This document shows, piece after piece, positions 1 to 8,315 of a stretch of 64,000 nt of DNA. The first letter of the stretch is position 1. Each line of letters starts with the position of its first letter. The DNA is from Nocardioides massiliensis (GTDB taxonomy: Bacteria > Actinomycetota > Actinomycetes > Propionibacteriales > Nocardioidaceae), in the NCBI RefSeq assembly GCF_030811215.1, contig NZ_JAUSQM010000001.1, positions 2,108,001 through 2,172,000 of the forward strand. Reading direction: 5' to 3'. The position numbers and the translations under genes are program-made. The notes under the pieces were generated by a model, which saw nothing but the letters and a program-made list of their open reading frames with translations, was not told the origin of the DNA and did not search any database.

Positions 1-486
1 GCGGTCGGGGACCCCGGTGGCCCCGCGCTACCGGCCGCCCTGCGGCTCGCAGCGGTCGCACTCGCCGCGGTGCAGGTCGGTGTCGCCGAGGGAGCGCTCA
101 AGCTGGCTGCGGCGTACCTCTCCGAGCGCGAGCAGTTCGGCCGGCCGCTGGCGACCTTCCAGGCCGTGCAGCACCAGCTCGCCGACTGCTACATCGACAT
201 CGACGCGATGCGGGTGACGCTCTGGCAGGCCGTGTCCCACGTCGAGGACGGCGAGCCGAAGGCCGCCGACCGTGCCGCGCTCGTCGCGAAGTGGTGGTGT
301 GACCAGGCCGGCCTCGACGTCGTCCACCGCGTCCAGCACGTCCACGGCGGGATCGGCGTCGACGTCGACTACCCCGTGCACCGCTACTTCCTGTGGGGCA
401 AGCAGATCTCCTCGACCCTCGGCGGGTCCGCCCAGGCGCTCGAGGACCTCGGACAGCTCCTCACCAGCGCGGAGGTGGCGTCGTGA
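1..486 (+). CDS. Acyl-CoA dehydrogenase, C-terminal part (FadE28/ChsE1-like), cut by window edge
   Basis: The frame is open from base 1 to the stop at 484-486, so only the last 161 residues are seen and the start lies outside. The visible part is the C-terminal helical domain of a FAD-dependent acyl-CoA dehydrogenase: the typical S-E-R-x-Q-F-G-R-P stretch, then Q-H-x-H-G-G-I-G near the end, which in this fold helps bind FAD and the acyl-CoA. The next two genes match ChsH1 and Ltp2 of the M. tuberculosis igr (steroid side-chain) operon, so this is probably the dehydrogenase that desaturates a C3 side-chain CoA ester, most like FadE28. In M. tuberculosis fadE29 and chsH2 lie between fadE28 and chsH1; here they do not, so they must lie upstream or elsewhere. 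Family assignment is firm; the exact subunit is an inference. Confidence 0.88.
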   Translation, partial: AVGDPGGPALPAALRLAAVALAAVQVGVAEGALKLAAAYLSEREQFGRPLATFQAVQHQLADCYIDIDAMRVTLWQAVSHVEDGEPKAADRAALVAKWWCDQAGLDVVHRVQHVHGGIGVDVDYPVHRYFLWGKQISSTLGGSAQALEDLGQLLTSAEVAS

Positions 487-920
487 CCGGCACGCCTGTC
501 GAGGTGGCACCCACCCGCGCGCTCGCGGACCTCAGCGTCGGCGACACGCTGCCGGAGGAGGCGATCCCGATCACCCGCACGCTGATCGTCGCGACGGCGA
601 TCGCCAGCCGGGACTACCAGGACGTCCACCACGACCCCGAGCTCGCCAAGGAGCGGGGGTCGAAGGACATCTTCATGAACATCCTGACCAGCAACGGCCT
701 CGCGGAGCGCTACGCCACCGCGTGGGCCGGTCCGGCCGCCCGGGTGAAGCGGATCAAGATCCGGCTCGGCGCGCCCAACTACCCCGGAGACACGATGGTG
801 ATGACCGGCGAGGTCACCGCGATCGACACCGCTGCCCGGCTCGTCGACCTCAAGGTCGTCGGCACCAACTCGCTCGGTCCGCACGTCAGCGGCACCGTGA
901 CCCTGGAGCTGCCCCAGTGA
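483..920 (+). CDS. chsH1: ChsH1-like MaoC-fold enoyl-CoA hydratase subunit
   Basis: A 145-residue single hotdog-fold protein. Near residue 44 it has D-Y-Q-D-V-H-H-D, followed by G-S-K-D-I-F, closely resembling M. tuberculosis ChsH1 (Rv3541c) as remembered, where the corresponding segment is F-Q-D-V-H-H-D. ChsH1 pairs with ChsH2 to hydrate the unsaturated three-carbon steroid side chain made by the ChsE dehydrogenase. The GTG start at 483 overlaps the upstream stop (GTGA) and has GGAGG at 471-475, so translation is coupled. The next gene overlaps in the same way. A longer in-frame start at 393 lies inside the upstream gene and lacks this ribosome site. The partner ChsH2 is not in the window. 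Confidence 0.85.
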   Translation: MTGTPVEVAPTRALADLSVGDTLPEEAIPITRTLIVATAIASRDYQDVHHDPELAKERGSKDIFMNILTSNGLAERYATAWAGPAARVKRIKIRLGAPNYPGDTMVMTGEVTAIDTAARLVDLKVVGTNSLGPHVSGTVTLELPQ

Positions 921-2089
921 ACGCGCCGATCTCCAACGCCACCGCGATCGTCGGCATCGGCGCCACCGAGTTCTCCAAGGAGTCCGGGCGCAGCGAGCTG
1001 CAGCTCGGGTGCGAGGCCGTGCTCGCCGCCGTCACCGATGCGGGTCTGAAGCCCTCCGACGTCGACGGGCTGGTGACCTTCACTGCCGAGTCGAGCTCGG
1101 AGATCCACATCGCGCGCAACCTCGGCATGGGCGACCTGTCCTACTTCGGCCGGGTCGGGTACGGCGGGGGTGCCGCCTGCGGCACCATCGCGCACGCCGC
1201 GGCCGCCATCACGGCCGGGCTCGCCGACGTGGTCGTCGCGTGGCGCTCGTTCAACGAGCGCTCGGGCGAGCGCTACGGCCTCGGTCAGGCCAACCGGCCG
1301 ATGGACACCAACGCCGACCGTGCGGCGTACTCCTGGATGACGCCCTATGGGCTCTCGACCCCGGCGCAGTGGGTCGCGATGTTCGCCCGGCGCTACATGC
1401 ACGAGTACGGCGCGACGTCGGAGGACTTCGGCCGCGTCTCCGTCGTGGACCGCAAGCACGCGGCGACCAACCCGAAGGCGCACTTCTACGGCCGGCCGAT
1501 CACGCTCGAGGAGCACCAGGCCTCGCGCTGGATCGCCGAGCCGCTGCACCTGCTCGACTGCTGCCAGGAGACCGACGGCGGCCAGGCGCTCGTGCTCGTC
1601 TCCGCCGAGCGGGCCAAGGATCTGCCCCACAAGCCGGCGTACGTCGCGGCGGCGGCCCAGGGCTCCGGCGACGACCAGCACATGATGACGTCGTACTACC
1701 GTCCCTCGATCTCCGGGATCCCGGAGATGGGGCTGGTCGGTGACCAGCTGTGGGCGCAGAGTGGGCTGAAGCCCTCGGACATGCAGGCCGCGATCCTCTA
1801 CGACCACTTCACGCCGTTCGTGCTGCCCCAGCTGGAGGAGCTCGGCTTCTGCGGCCGCGGCGAGGCGGCGGCGTTCATCGCCGACGGCAACCTGGAGCTC
1901 GACGGGTCGTTGCCGACCAACACCCATGGCGGCCAGCTCGGCGAGGCCTACCTGCACGGCATGAACGGGATCGCCGAGGCAGTGCGACTCGTCCGGGGCG
2001 AGTCGGTCAACCAGCCCGGTCAGGTCGACAACGTGGTCGTCACCGCCGGCACGGGCGTGCCGACCAGCGGCGTGGTGCTGTCGGCCTAG
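917..2089 (+). CDS. ltp2: Ltp2-like steroid side-chain aldolase (thiolase fold)
   Basis: A 390-residue member of the lipid-transfer-protein/thiolase group. The N-terminus reads A-I-V-G-I-G-A-T-E-F-S-K, typical of SCP-x-like thiolases. In place of the thiolase nucleophile cysteine motif it has a G-G-G-A-A-C segment near residue 94. Ltp2 proteins act as retro-aldolases that release propionyl-CoA from the hydrated side chain. M. tuberculosis Ltp2 is about 386 residues and, from memory, uses tyrosines near 294 and 344; here tyrosines fall at 295 (I-L-Y-D-H-F) and 345 (E-A-Y-L-H-G). The GTG start at 917 overlaps the chsH1 stop. It normally needs the DUF35 domain of ChsH2, which is not seen here. 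The gene ends 4 nt inside the convergent thiD stop. Confidence 0.87.
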   Translation: MNAPISNATAIVGIGATEFSKESGRSELQLGCEAVLAAVTDAGLKPSDVDGLVTFTAESSSEIHIARNLGMGDLSYFGRVGYGGGAACGTIAHAAAAITAGLADVVVAWRSFNERSGERYGLGQANRPMDTNADRAAYSWMTPYGLSTPAQWVAMFARRYMHEYGATSEDFGRVSVVDRKHAATNPKAHFYGRPITLEEHQASRWIAEPLHLLDCCQETDGGQALVLVSAERAKDLPHKPAYVAAAAQGSGDDQHMMTSYYRPSISGIPEMGLVGDQLWAQSGLKPSDMQAAILYDHFTPFVLPQLEELGFCGRGEAAAFIADGNLELDGSLPTNTHGGQLGEAYLHGMNGIAEAVRLVRGESVNQPGQVDNVVVTAGTGVPTSGVVLSA

Positions 2090-2949
2090 TCGATGGGCCG
2101 TCCGGTCACGGGCGGAGGGGCGTAGGTCCCCGCCCGTGACCACAACCCCGCGAAATGGGAGATCGGCCCGCGGCCGCGCCCGACGTGGAGGGTGCCCGCG
2201 GCCTGCAGGCTCTCCGTGAGCCACGCCTTGGCCTCTCGCACGGCTGGCTCCCAGCTGCCATGGCGCACCCGCGCGGTCGCCACGGCGGCGGACAAGGAGC
2301 AGCCCGTCCCGTGGGTGTGTCGTGTGGCCACCCGGCGTCCCGGAATGGCGGTCGTGGTGCCGTCGGGAGCGACGAGCACGTCGTCGGAATGGTCGGCGTC
2401 GAGATGACCGCCCTTGGCCAACACCCGGACGCCGTAGGCCGATGCCACGACCCGTGCCTGGTCACTCAGGTCCGACTCGGTGCGTGCCGGGGCTGCCGAG
2501 GCGAGCACGGCGAGCTCGGGGAGGTTCGGGGTGACGAGGACGTCGCTCTCGACCTCGCCCAGAAGTCGCATGAGCGCAGCTTCGGCCTCGGGCAGCAACA
2601 GGCGGTCGCCGCTGGTCGCGACCATCACCGGGTCGACCACCAGGGCCGGGGGACGGACACGGCCGAGCCAGTCGGCGACGGTCTCCACGATCGCGGTGTC
2701 GAAGAGCATGCCGAGCTTCACGGCGTCGACCTCGACGTCGTCACACACCCCGTCGAGCTGGCGGCGAAGGAACTCGACCGGTGGGGCGTGGACCGCGCGG
2801 ATGCCCATGGTGTTCTGGGCGACCAGCGCGGTCACCACCGCCATGCCATACCCACCCAGCGCGGCGATCGCCTTCAGGTCGGCCTGGATGCCTGCGCCAC
2901 CGGTCGGGTCCGTGCCGGCGACGCTGAGAACCCGCGGGACGGCGTTCAT
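2086..2949 (-). CDS. thiD: Hydroxymethylpyrimidine (phosphate) kinase ThiD
   Basis: A 287-residue ribokinase-fold enzyme that phosphorylates hydroxymethylpyrimidine and its monophosphate to the diphosphate for thiamin synthesis. Visible are the substrate loop G-T-D-P-T-G-G-A-G at about residues 12-20, D-P-V-M-V-A-T-S-G-D at 106-115, K-G-G-H at 179-182 and the anion-hole segment H-T-H-G-T-G-C at 211-217. The ATG at 2949 overlaps the thiE stop (ATGA), so it is the last gene of the coupled thiM-thiE-thiD operon. It has a C-terminal tail of roughly 30 residues beyond the core fold. Its stop overlaps that of ltp2 by 4 nt. Confidence 0.95.
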   Translation of the reverse strand: MNAVPRVLSVAGTDPTGGAGIQADLKAIAALGGYGMAVVTALVAQNTMGIRAVHAPPVEFLRRQLDGVCDDVEVDAVKLGMLFDTAIVETVADWLGRVRPPALVVDPVMVATSGDRLLLPEAEAALMRLLGEVESDVLVTPNLPELAVLASAAPARTESDLSDQARVVASAYGVRVLAKGGHLDADHSDDVLVAPDGTTTAIPGRRVATRHTHGTGCSLSAAVATARVRHGSWEPAVREAKAWLTESLQAAGTLHVGRGRGPISHFAGLWSRAGTYAPPPVTGRPID

Positions 2950-3626
2950 CGGCTCTCCTCCCCGCCCCAGGCGGCGCGGAGCCGACCTGCCGCGGCGGCC
3001 GGCGACGCCGCGGCGCACACCGCCGACACCACGGCGATCCCGTCGGCGCCAGCCCCCCGCACTGCCGACGCGTCCGGGGCGTCGAGGCCGCCGATCGCGA
3101 CGGTCGGCAGCGTGCTGTGGGCGACCAGCTCGCTGAGGCCTTGGAGGCCCAGCGGCGCCGGTGCGTCCGGTTTGGTCGACGTGGAGCGGAAGGCGCCGAG
3201 TCCCAGGTAGTCGACGACCCCTGCGGCGCAGGCGGCACGGACCTGCGCAGCGGTCGAGGTGCTCAGTCCCAGCACGGCGTCCGGGCCCAGGAGGAGTCGG
3301 GCGTCGGTCGGGTCGAGGTCGTTCTGGCCGAGGTGAACGCCGGCGACGCCTGCGCCGCGGGCTCGTGCCGCGAGCGCGACATCGACGCGGTCGTTGACGA
3401 TCAACGGCACGCCTGCGGGGAGGGCGGCTGCAAGCGCACACGCCAGCGTGACCTGGTCGCGCGCGCCACGTTCCTTGGCTCGCAGCTGCACGACACTCAC
3501 CGCGCTGTCGGTCTCGGCGGCGTCCACCGCTGCGGTGACGACATCCACGGCGTCGCGCCCGAGCCGATCGAGCACGCCGAGGTCGGCCACGAGATAGACC
3601 GAGAGGTCGAGTGGTGGCCGCCTCAC
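2946..3626 (-). CDS. thiE: Thiamine-phosphate synthase ThiE
   Basis: A 226-residue TIM-barrel enzyme that joins hydroxymethylpyrimidine diphosphate and thiazole phosphate to thiamin phosphate. Diagnostic segments are V-Q-L-R-A-K near residue 46, N-D-R-V-D-V-A near 78, G-V-H-L-G-Q near 95, G-L-S-T-S-T near 120, a T-S-T-K phosphate-site segment near 149, and A-I-G-G-L near 176. The GTG start at 3626 overlaps the thiM stop by 4 nt and the 3' end overlaps thiD by 4 nt, so all three proteins are likely made from one coupled message under the riboswitch. Confidence 0.95.
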   Translation of the reverse strand: MRRPPLDLSVYLVADLGVLDRLGRDAVDVVTAAVDAAETDSAVSVVQLRAKERGARDQVTLACALAAALPAGVPLIVNDRVDVALAARARGAGVAGVHLGQNDLDPTDARLLLGPDAVLGLSTSTAAQVRAACAAGVVDYLGLGAFRSTSTKPDAPAPLGLQGLSELVAHSTLPTVAIGGLDAPDASAVRGAGADGIAVVSAVCAAASPAAAAGRLRAAWGGEESR

Positions 3627-4492
3627 CGGGCGCTCGCAGTCGCCAGGACGACCGAGGCGCGATCGGTCAGCTGGGTCGCGTCGAGGTGGTGGAGGGCGTC
3701 GATGAGTGCCACGGCGAAGCTGCCCGGTCCCGTCGCCACCTCAGCTGCGACCTCGGCAGCGACCCCGTAAGCGGTCACGGCGGCCACCGTGGCCACGAGC
3801 GGGTCGAGCTGGTCAGCGCGGGTGGCGCCGAGGAAGGCGGCCACGCAGGCGCCGAGTGCGCACCCGCCACCGGTGACGCGGGTGAGCAGGCTGTTGCCGT
3901 TGTCGATGCGGACGACGCGGTCCCCGTCGGTGACGGCGTCGACGGGACCCGAGACGGCGACGACGCCGTGGGTGTGACCGGCCAGTGCACCCGCAGCCCG
4001 GAGCGCCTCGTCGACCGAGAGCGTCGCGTCGGTCCCGCGGCCGCCGGCCGCAGGGTCGCTCAGCCCGGCCGTGGCGGCCAACGCAACGACCTCCGACGCG
4101 TTGCCACGGACCACCGTCGGCCGCGCCGCGACGAGGCGGACGGCGAGCGGCGTCCGCACCGGCAACATGCCCACGGCGACGGGATCGAGGACCCAGGGGA
4201 CACCGGCGGCGCAGGCGGCCTCGACCGCCTCACCCGCGGCGTCGCGCTGTTCGGCGTACGGGGTGCCGAGGTTGACCAGGAGCGCGTCGGCGCCGGAGGC
4301 GAACGCTCCGGCCTCGTCGGGGATATCGACCATCGCGGGCGACGCGCCGAGTGCGAGCAGCGCGTTGGCGGTGAACTGCATGACCACTGCATTGGTCACA
4401 CACTGGACGAGTGGTGCGCGGGTGCGGACGCGCTCCAGGGCGTCGACCAGCGCGGCGGTCTGAGGGGTGGGGTCGTTCACGGTGCGCGGCAT
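3623..4492 (-). CDS. thiM: Hydroxyethylthiazole kinase ThiM
   Basis: A 289-residue ribokinase-fold kinase that salvages hydroxyethylthiazole. It shows C-V-T-N-x-V near residue 31, the long G-A-S-P-A-M-V-D segment near 49, and the catalytic-cysteine loop T-G-G-G-C near 211. Start choice: ATG 4492 has the purine run GAAGGGA of the riboswitch 3' edge about 8 nt upstream. An in-frame ATG at 4501 is possible, but its last two bases fall in the P1 helix of the aptamer. The operon contains only salvage and coupling genes (thiM, thiE, thiD); thiC and thiG are not here. Confidence 0.94.
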   Translation of the reverse strand: MPRTVNDPTPQTAALVDALERVRTRAPLVQCVTNAVVMQFTANALLALGASPAMVDIPDEAGAFASGADALLVNLGTPYAEQRDAAGEAVEAACAAGVPWVLDPVAVGMLPVRTPLAVRLVAARPTVVRGNASEVVALAATAGLSDPAAGGRGTDATLSVDEALRAAGALAGHTHGVVAVSGPVDAVTDGDRVVRIDNGNSLLTRVTGGGCALGACVAAFLGATRADQLDPLVATVAAVTAYGVAAEVAAEVATGPGSFAVALIDALHHLDATQLTDRASVVLATASAR

Positions 4493-4496
4493 GCGC

Positions 4497-4575
4497 GACA
4501 TCCCTTCGCTAGTACGAACTAGATCAGGTTCGACGGGTGTGCTCTCAGCCCGCTGCGCGCGGGCACCCCGTGTCA
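4497..4575 (-). promoter_or_regulatory. TPP riboswitch controlling thiMED
   Basis: Read on the minus strand it contains GGGGTGCC, then GGCTGAGA, ACCCGTCGAACCTGATC and GCGAAGGGA, the conserved blocks of the thiamin-pyrophosphate aptamer in order. GACA at 4574-4571 can pair with TGTC at 4500-4497 to form helix P1. The 3' part of the aptamer contains the purine run that serves as the thiM ribosome site, and P1 covers the upstream ATG at 4501. This suggests translational control with no separate expression platform. Confidence 0.93.
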
Positions 4576-4605
4576 CGGTCGTGGTCCACGCTACCGTCTG
4601 GCTCC

Positions 4606-5451
4606 ATGACTCGCGGACTCGTGCTCGGTGGTGGCGGCATCACCGGCATCGCCTGGATGACCGGACTGGTGGCGGGGCTCGCGGAGGCGGGTGTCGACGT
4701 GCGCACGGCCGAGATGGTCGTCGGCACGTCGGCCGGCTCGGTCGTGGGTGCGCAGCTGCGGTCGGGGACCCCGGTCGAGGAGCTGTACGCCTACCAAGCC
4801 TCGCCGTACGTCGCGAAGCCGGGCGAGCAGGTCGCCTCGATCAGCCCGTCGGTGCTGGCGCGCTACGCGGTCGCCTTCTTGCGCGGGCGCGGTGACAGCC
4901 GGCGCATGTGCCGTGCGTTGGGCGCGTACGCCGTGGCGCAGACGCGGGCGGGCAGGACGCCGACGCTGGAGGAGCGGTACGCCGCGATCCGCGAGCGCCT
5001 TCCCTCCCTGGAGTGGCCGGCCGAGCCGCTGGTCGCCACCGCCGTCGACGTCGCCACGGGCGAACTGCGCGGACTGGACGCCGCGAGCGGGGTGAGCCTC
5101 CTCGAGGCGGTCGCGGCGAGCTGTGCGGTCCCGGGCGTCTACCCGCCCGTGCCGCTCGAGGGCCGCGACCACGTTGACGGCGGCGCCCGGTCCTACGTCA
5201 ATGCCGATCTCGCCCGCGACTGTGAGCGGGTGCTCGTCCTCGCCCCCGTCGACCGGGCGATCGGTCCGATGCGTCGGGCGAGCGAGCAGCTGGCCGGCGT
5301 ACGCCACGAGGTGGTGCGGCCCGACGCGCGCTCGCGCGCGGCGATCGGGCGCAACGTGCTGGACCCGGCGCGTCGCAGCATCAGTGCCGAAGCCGGGCGG
5401 GCGCAGGCGGCCGACGTGGCCGAGCGCGTGCGCGCGCTGTGGAGCGACTGA
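4606..5451 (+). CDS. Patatin-like phospholipase / esterase
   Basis: A 281-residue protein of the bacterial patatin family (Ser-Asp dyad lipid acyl hydrolase). The oxyanion loop G-G-G-G-I-T-G is at residues 8-14, the nucleophile elbow G-T-S-A-G-S at 40-45 (Ser42), and the dyad aspartate in D-G-G at about 191. No signal peptide is evident, so it is probably cytosolic or membrane-peripheral. The start is supported by TACCGT at 4592-4597 with 8 nt to the ATG, a leaderless-type promoter. It is divergent from the thiMED operon. The substrate cannot be told from sequence. Confidence 0.88.
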   Translation: MTRGLVLGGGGITGIAWMTGLVAGLAEAGVDVRTAEMVVGTSAGSVVGAQLRSGTPVEELYAYQASPYVAKPGEQVASISPSVLARYAVAFLRGRGDSRRMCRALGAYAVAQTRAGRTPTLEERYAAIRERLPSLEWPAEPLVATAVDVATGELRGLDAASGVSLLEAVAASCAVPGVYPPVPLEGRDHVDGGARSYVNADLARDCERVLVLAPVDRAIGPMRRASEQLAGVRHEVVRPDARSRAAIGRNVLDPARRSISAEAGRAQAADVAERVRALWSD

Positions 5452-5497
5452 ACCCGGGTGCCGGCCGGGCGGCCCGCGCCGCCTACGATCTATCCCC

Positions 5498-7018
5498 GTG
5501 AGCACGCCGGAGGACACCGCTGCGAACGCTGCACCGGCGGGCATCGATCCCGACGAGATGGCGGTCGCGCTGAAGGTGCTGCGCGAGATCGCCCAGCTGC
5601 ACCCGGACCACGACGACGTCCGCACGATGAAGCGGGCCGCGTCGCACATGTACAAGCTGATCAAGAAGTCGCGCCGGGCCGAGATCCGGATGGAGCGGCA
5701 GTCGCACGACCAGCGGATCATCGAGAAGACCGCGACCGGCTCGCCGTTGCGGATCGACGACGAGACGGCGGGGATCCCGCTGGTGTCGAACGCCGAGGGT
5801 GCCTTCGCCGGTGAGCTGATCACTGCGCGCGGCTGCTACATCTGCAAGCAGGACTTCACGCTGGTCGACGCCTTCTACCACTGGCTGTGCCCCAACTGCG
5901 CGGCGATGTCGCACGCCAAACGCAGGCAGCGCACCGACCTCACCGGCAAGCGGGCGCTGCTCACGGGTGGGCGCGCGAAGATCGGGATGTACATCGCGCT
6001 GCTCCTGCTGCGCGACGGCGCACACCTCACCATCACCACGCGGTTCCCGAAGGACGCCGTACGCCGGTTCGCAGCAGCCGAGGACTCCGACGAGTGGCTG
6101 CACCGACTGAAGATCGTCGGCATCGACCTGCGCGACCCCACGCAGGTGATCTCGCTGGCCGAGGACGTGGCTGCCGCCGGGCCGCTGGACATCCTCATCA
6201 ACAACGCCTGCCAGACCGTACGCCGCAGCCCCGGCGCCTATGCGCCGCTGATCGAGGGGGAGTCGGCGCCGCTGCCGGCCGACCGTGCGCTGCCGGAGAT
6301 GGTCAGCTTCGACAAGATCTCCGAGGCGCACCCGGCTGCGATCGCCGGCGCCCTGCAGGAGGTGTCGGTCGCCCATCACGAGGGGGAGTCGCCCGAGGCT
6401 GCAATGGCGGCGCACAGCGCGGCCAGCCTGACGGCGCTCGCGCTCAAGGCCGGCAGTGCGAGCATGGAGGCGCATCTCGCCGGCACCGCTGTCGATGCGG
6501 GTGGACTGCTGCCCGACGTGCAGATGACGAACTCCTGGACCCAGACCGTCGACGAGGTCGACCCGCTGGAGCTCCTCGAGGTGCAGCTGTGCAACTCGAT
6601 CGCCCCGTTCCTGCTGGTGTCCCGGCTGCGGCCGGCGATGCGGGCTGCGGTGGACGCCGGCGCCCGTCGGGCGTACGTCGTCAACGTGTCGGCCATGGAG
6701 GGCCAGTTCTCGCGACGCTACAAGGGCGCAGGGCACCCCCACACCAACATGGCGAAGGCGGCGCTCAACATGCTCACGCGCACCAGCGCGGGGGAGATGT
6801 TCGAGACCGACAAGATCCTCATGACCGCCGTCGACACTGGTTGGATCACCGACGAGCGCCCGCACCACGAGAAGCTGCGCATCGCCGCCGAGGGATGGCA
6901 CGCGCCGCTCGACCTCGTCGACGGTGCGGCGCGGGTCTACGACCCGATCGTGCGTGGTGAGGCCGGCGAGGACCTCTACGGCTGCTTCGTGAAGGACTAC
7001 GAGCCCAGCCCCTGGTGA
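5498..7018 (+). CDS. SDR-family oxidoreductase with N-terminal zinc-ribbon extension
   Basis: A 506-residue protein. Residues 1-105 are a basic helical extension. Residues 113-134 hold a C-x2-C...C-x2-C zinc-ribbon-like knuckle, followed by an SDR Rossmann domain with the dinucleotide loop T-G-G-R-A-K-I-G near 156 and N-N-A-C near 238. The serine of N-V-S-A is present, but the usual Y-x3-K is absent: the lysine is K420 in H-T-N-M-A-K, and the position four residues before it is T416. From memory H-x-H-T-N-M-A-K is conserved in a distinct subgroup with eukaryotic members, so this is probably a family trait. TACGAT at 5484-5489 precedes the GTG by 8 nt. Substrate and even redox activity are unknown. 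Confidence 0.8.
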   Translation: MSTPEDTAANAAPAGIDPDEMAVALKVLREIAQLHPDHDDVRTMKRAASHMYKLIKKSRRAEIRMERQSHDQRIIEKTATGSPLRIDDETAGIPLVSNAEGAFAGELITARGCYICKQDFTLVDAFYHWLCPNCAAMSHAKRRQRTDLTGKRALLTGGRAKIGMYIALLLLRDGAHLTITTRFPKDAVRRFAAAEDSDEWLHRLKIVGIDLRDPTQVISLAEDVAAAGPLDILINNACQTVRRSPGAYAPLIEGESAPLPADRALPEMVSFDKISEAHPAAIAGALQEVSVAHHEGESPEAAMAAHSAASLTALALKAGSASMEAHLAGTAVDAGGLLPDVQMTNSWTQTVDEVDPLELLEVQLCNSIAPFLLVSRLRPAMRAAVDAGARRAYVVNVSAMEGQFSRRYKGAGHPHTNMAKAALNMLTRTSAGEMFETDKILMTAVDTGWITDERPHHEKLRIAAEGWHAPLDLVDGAARVYDPIVRGEAGEDLYGCFVKDYEPSPW

Positions 7019-7021
7019 GCC

Positions 7022-8014
7022 TCAGCGGCGGGGAAGGCGGATCAACGCCTGCACGGGGAAGTGGTCGCTGGGGAACAACCCGTCCCGGCTACTGATGTTG
7101 ATCGCGGCTCGGCGTACCCGGATCTGTGGCGACGTCAGGATCCAGTCGATCCGGCTGCCGTTCTGCTTGAGGCCGCGGTAGTTGTGGTATGTGCCGACTC
7201 GGTTGGTGCGGACCCGAGCAGCCCGCCAGCTGTCGCGTACCCATCGAGAACGCACGAGGTGGACGTAGACGGGCCTCCCTGCGCGTGCCGGCTCGTTGAA
7301 GTCGCCGGTGAGCACGATCGGCTTTCGACGGGCGATGCGTTCGACCCGTTGGCGCAGGATCCGAGCCGATTCGGCGCGAGCGTCCGCAGAGAAGGCTTCG
7401 AGATGAGTGTTGACATGCACGAAGCGGTGACCGGTCTTCTTGTCGACGAAGCGGGTCCACAGAGCCGCTCGACGGCAGCAGGCGCCAAACAGCATGCGTC
7501 GCGACGGCAGCGCAATGAGGCCCGACTCGAGGGGGCGGAGACGTCGCTTGTCGTAGAAGATCGCGAGTGCCCACGAGGTGCCGGCGGGCGTGCGGACCAC
7601 CTGTCGGTAGTGCTTGCCGAGGTCGCTGCTGATGTGGTCGACCTGCCGCTCGGTGGCTTCCTGGGTTCCGATCAGGTGCGGCCGCGCGCGCTTGAGCACG
7701 CCGCGTAGCGCGGGTCTGCGGGCCGACCAGGAAGGCTTGAAGTTGAAGAACGTCGACTCGTAGAGGACGTTGAGCGACATGACGTGAAGCTCGCGCGGGC
7801 GCGGAGTGCCCAGGGGCCGGTCATGCTCCAGGGCCGCCGGTCGGAGTGCCTCCTGCCGATCCTCCTGACCGGCAGCGACCGGCTGTGCACCGGTTGTCGC
7901 CACGAGCACGGCCACGACGGTGACGAGTGCGAGCCTCGTGACCGAGGTGGCGCGTACGGAGCCCCCGCGTTCGCGCCCAGGCAAGGACAGGGAGAACGGG
8001 CGGGAGGGACGCAC
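7022..8014 (-). CDS. Secreted endonuclease/exonuclease/phosphatase-family protein
   Basis: A 330-residue protein with a basic N-terminus and a hydrophobic stretch at about residues 25-45 ending A-A-G, a probable signal peptide or anchor. The mature part has the EEP fold motifs: M-S-L-N-V near 79, G-T-Q-E near 115, V-N-T-H-L-E near 200, G-D-F-N-E near 236, R-I-D-W-I near 288 and S-D-H-F-P near 316. These are the metal and phosphate ligands shared by DNase I-like nucleases and sphingomyelinases. It could be an extracellular nuclease or phosphodiesterase; the sequence does not decide. The GTG start at 8014 has TACCCT (8027-8022) 7 nt upstream, a leaderless-type promoter. Confidence 0.83.
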   Translation of the reverse strand: MRPSRPFSLSLPGRERGGSVRATSVTRLALVTVVAVLVATTGAQPVAAGQEDRQEALRPAALEHDRPLGTPRPRELHVMSLNVLYESTFFNFKPSWSARRPALRGVLKRARPHLIGTQEATERQVDHISSDLGKHYRQVVRTPAGTSWALAIFYDKRRLRPLESGLIALPSRRMLFGACCRRAALWTRFVDKKTGHRFVHVNTHLEAFSADARAESARILRQRVERIARRKPIVLTGDFNEPARAGRPVYVHLVRSRWVRDSWRAARVRTNRVGTYHNYRGLKQNGSRIDWILTSPQIRVRRAAINISSRDGLFPSDHFPVQALIRLPRR

Positions 8015-8052
8015 CCTGGGGAGGGTAGCGGGTCAGTGCCCCACCGGATAGG

Positions 8053-8229
8053 TCAGCGGCGAGCGCCCGAGGTGGCCATCTCCCGGTCGGTGCGCGTGGC
8101 CGTCGGGGACTTCGTGTCGTCCTCGTCCTTGTTGCCCTGGACGTACACCCAGGTGGTGATGCCGAAGGTCGTGATGGCGACGGCGAGAGCCACCACCACC
8201 ATGAAGATCAGGTAGGGCAGGAATTCCAT
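8053..8229 (-). CDS. Small single-pass membrane protein, 58 residues
   Basis: A short gene not recognised as a known family. Translation from ATG 8229 gives M-E-F-L-P-Y-L-I-F-M followed by a hydrophobic helix to about residue 30, then a charged tail rich in D, E, K and R ending at the TGA 8055-8053. A GGAG ribosome site lies 6-7 nt upstream. It is divergent from the TetR gene at 8316, with a palindromic operator-like site between them, so it is the most obvious candidate target of that regulator. It could be a membrane-stress or transporter accessory peptide; function unknown. Confidence 0.7.
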   Translation of the reverse strand: MEFLPYLIFMVVVALAVAITTFGITTWVYVQGNKDEDDTKSPTATRTDREMATSGARR

Positions 8230-8270
8230 GAGGAGCTCCGTTCTCCGGCGGCGCCGGGTCGCATTCTTTC

Positions 8271-8289
8271 CGATACACCTAGTGTAGCG
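8271..8289. promoter_or_regulatory. Palindromic operator over divergent -10 elements
   Basis: A 19-bp near-perfect inverted repeat, CGATACACCTAGTGTAGCG, with half-sites TACAC and GTGTA around CTA and one mismatch pair. It contains a plus-strand -10-like TAGTGT (8280-8285) and a minus-strand -10-like TACACT (8286-8281). A TetR dimer bound here would block both directions. The pairing with the adjacent TetR gene is inferred from position. Confidence 0.62.
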
Positions 8290-8315
8290 AAAAGAAGTGC
8301 GGAAGAATTCCCCGC

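Noticed and set aside
272-916. Long upstream extension of the ltp2 frame
   Set aside because: It runs over the ACAD and chsH1 genes in another frame, is rich in R, S and P, and the GTG at 917 with a stop overlap explains the real start.
8033-8278. 81-codon minus-strand frame at 8033-8278
   Set aside because: The overlapping 58-codon frame (8053-8229) in another phase has a ribosome site, a membrane helix and sensible composition; the longer one is histidine/glycine-rich and featureless.
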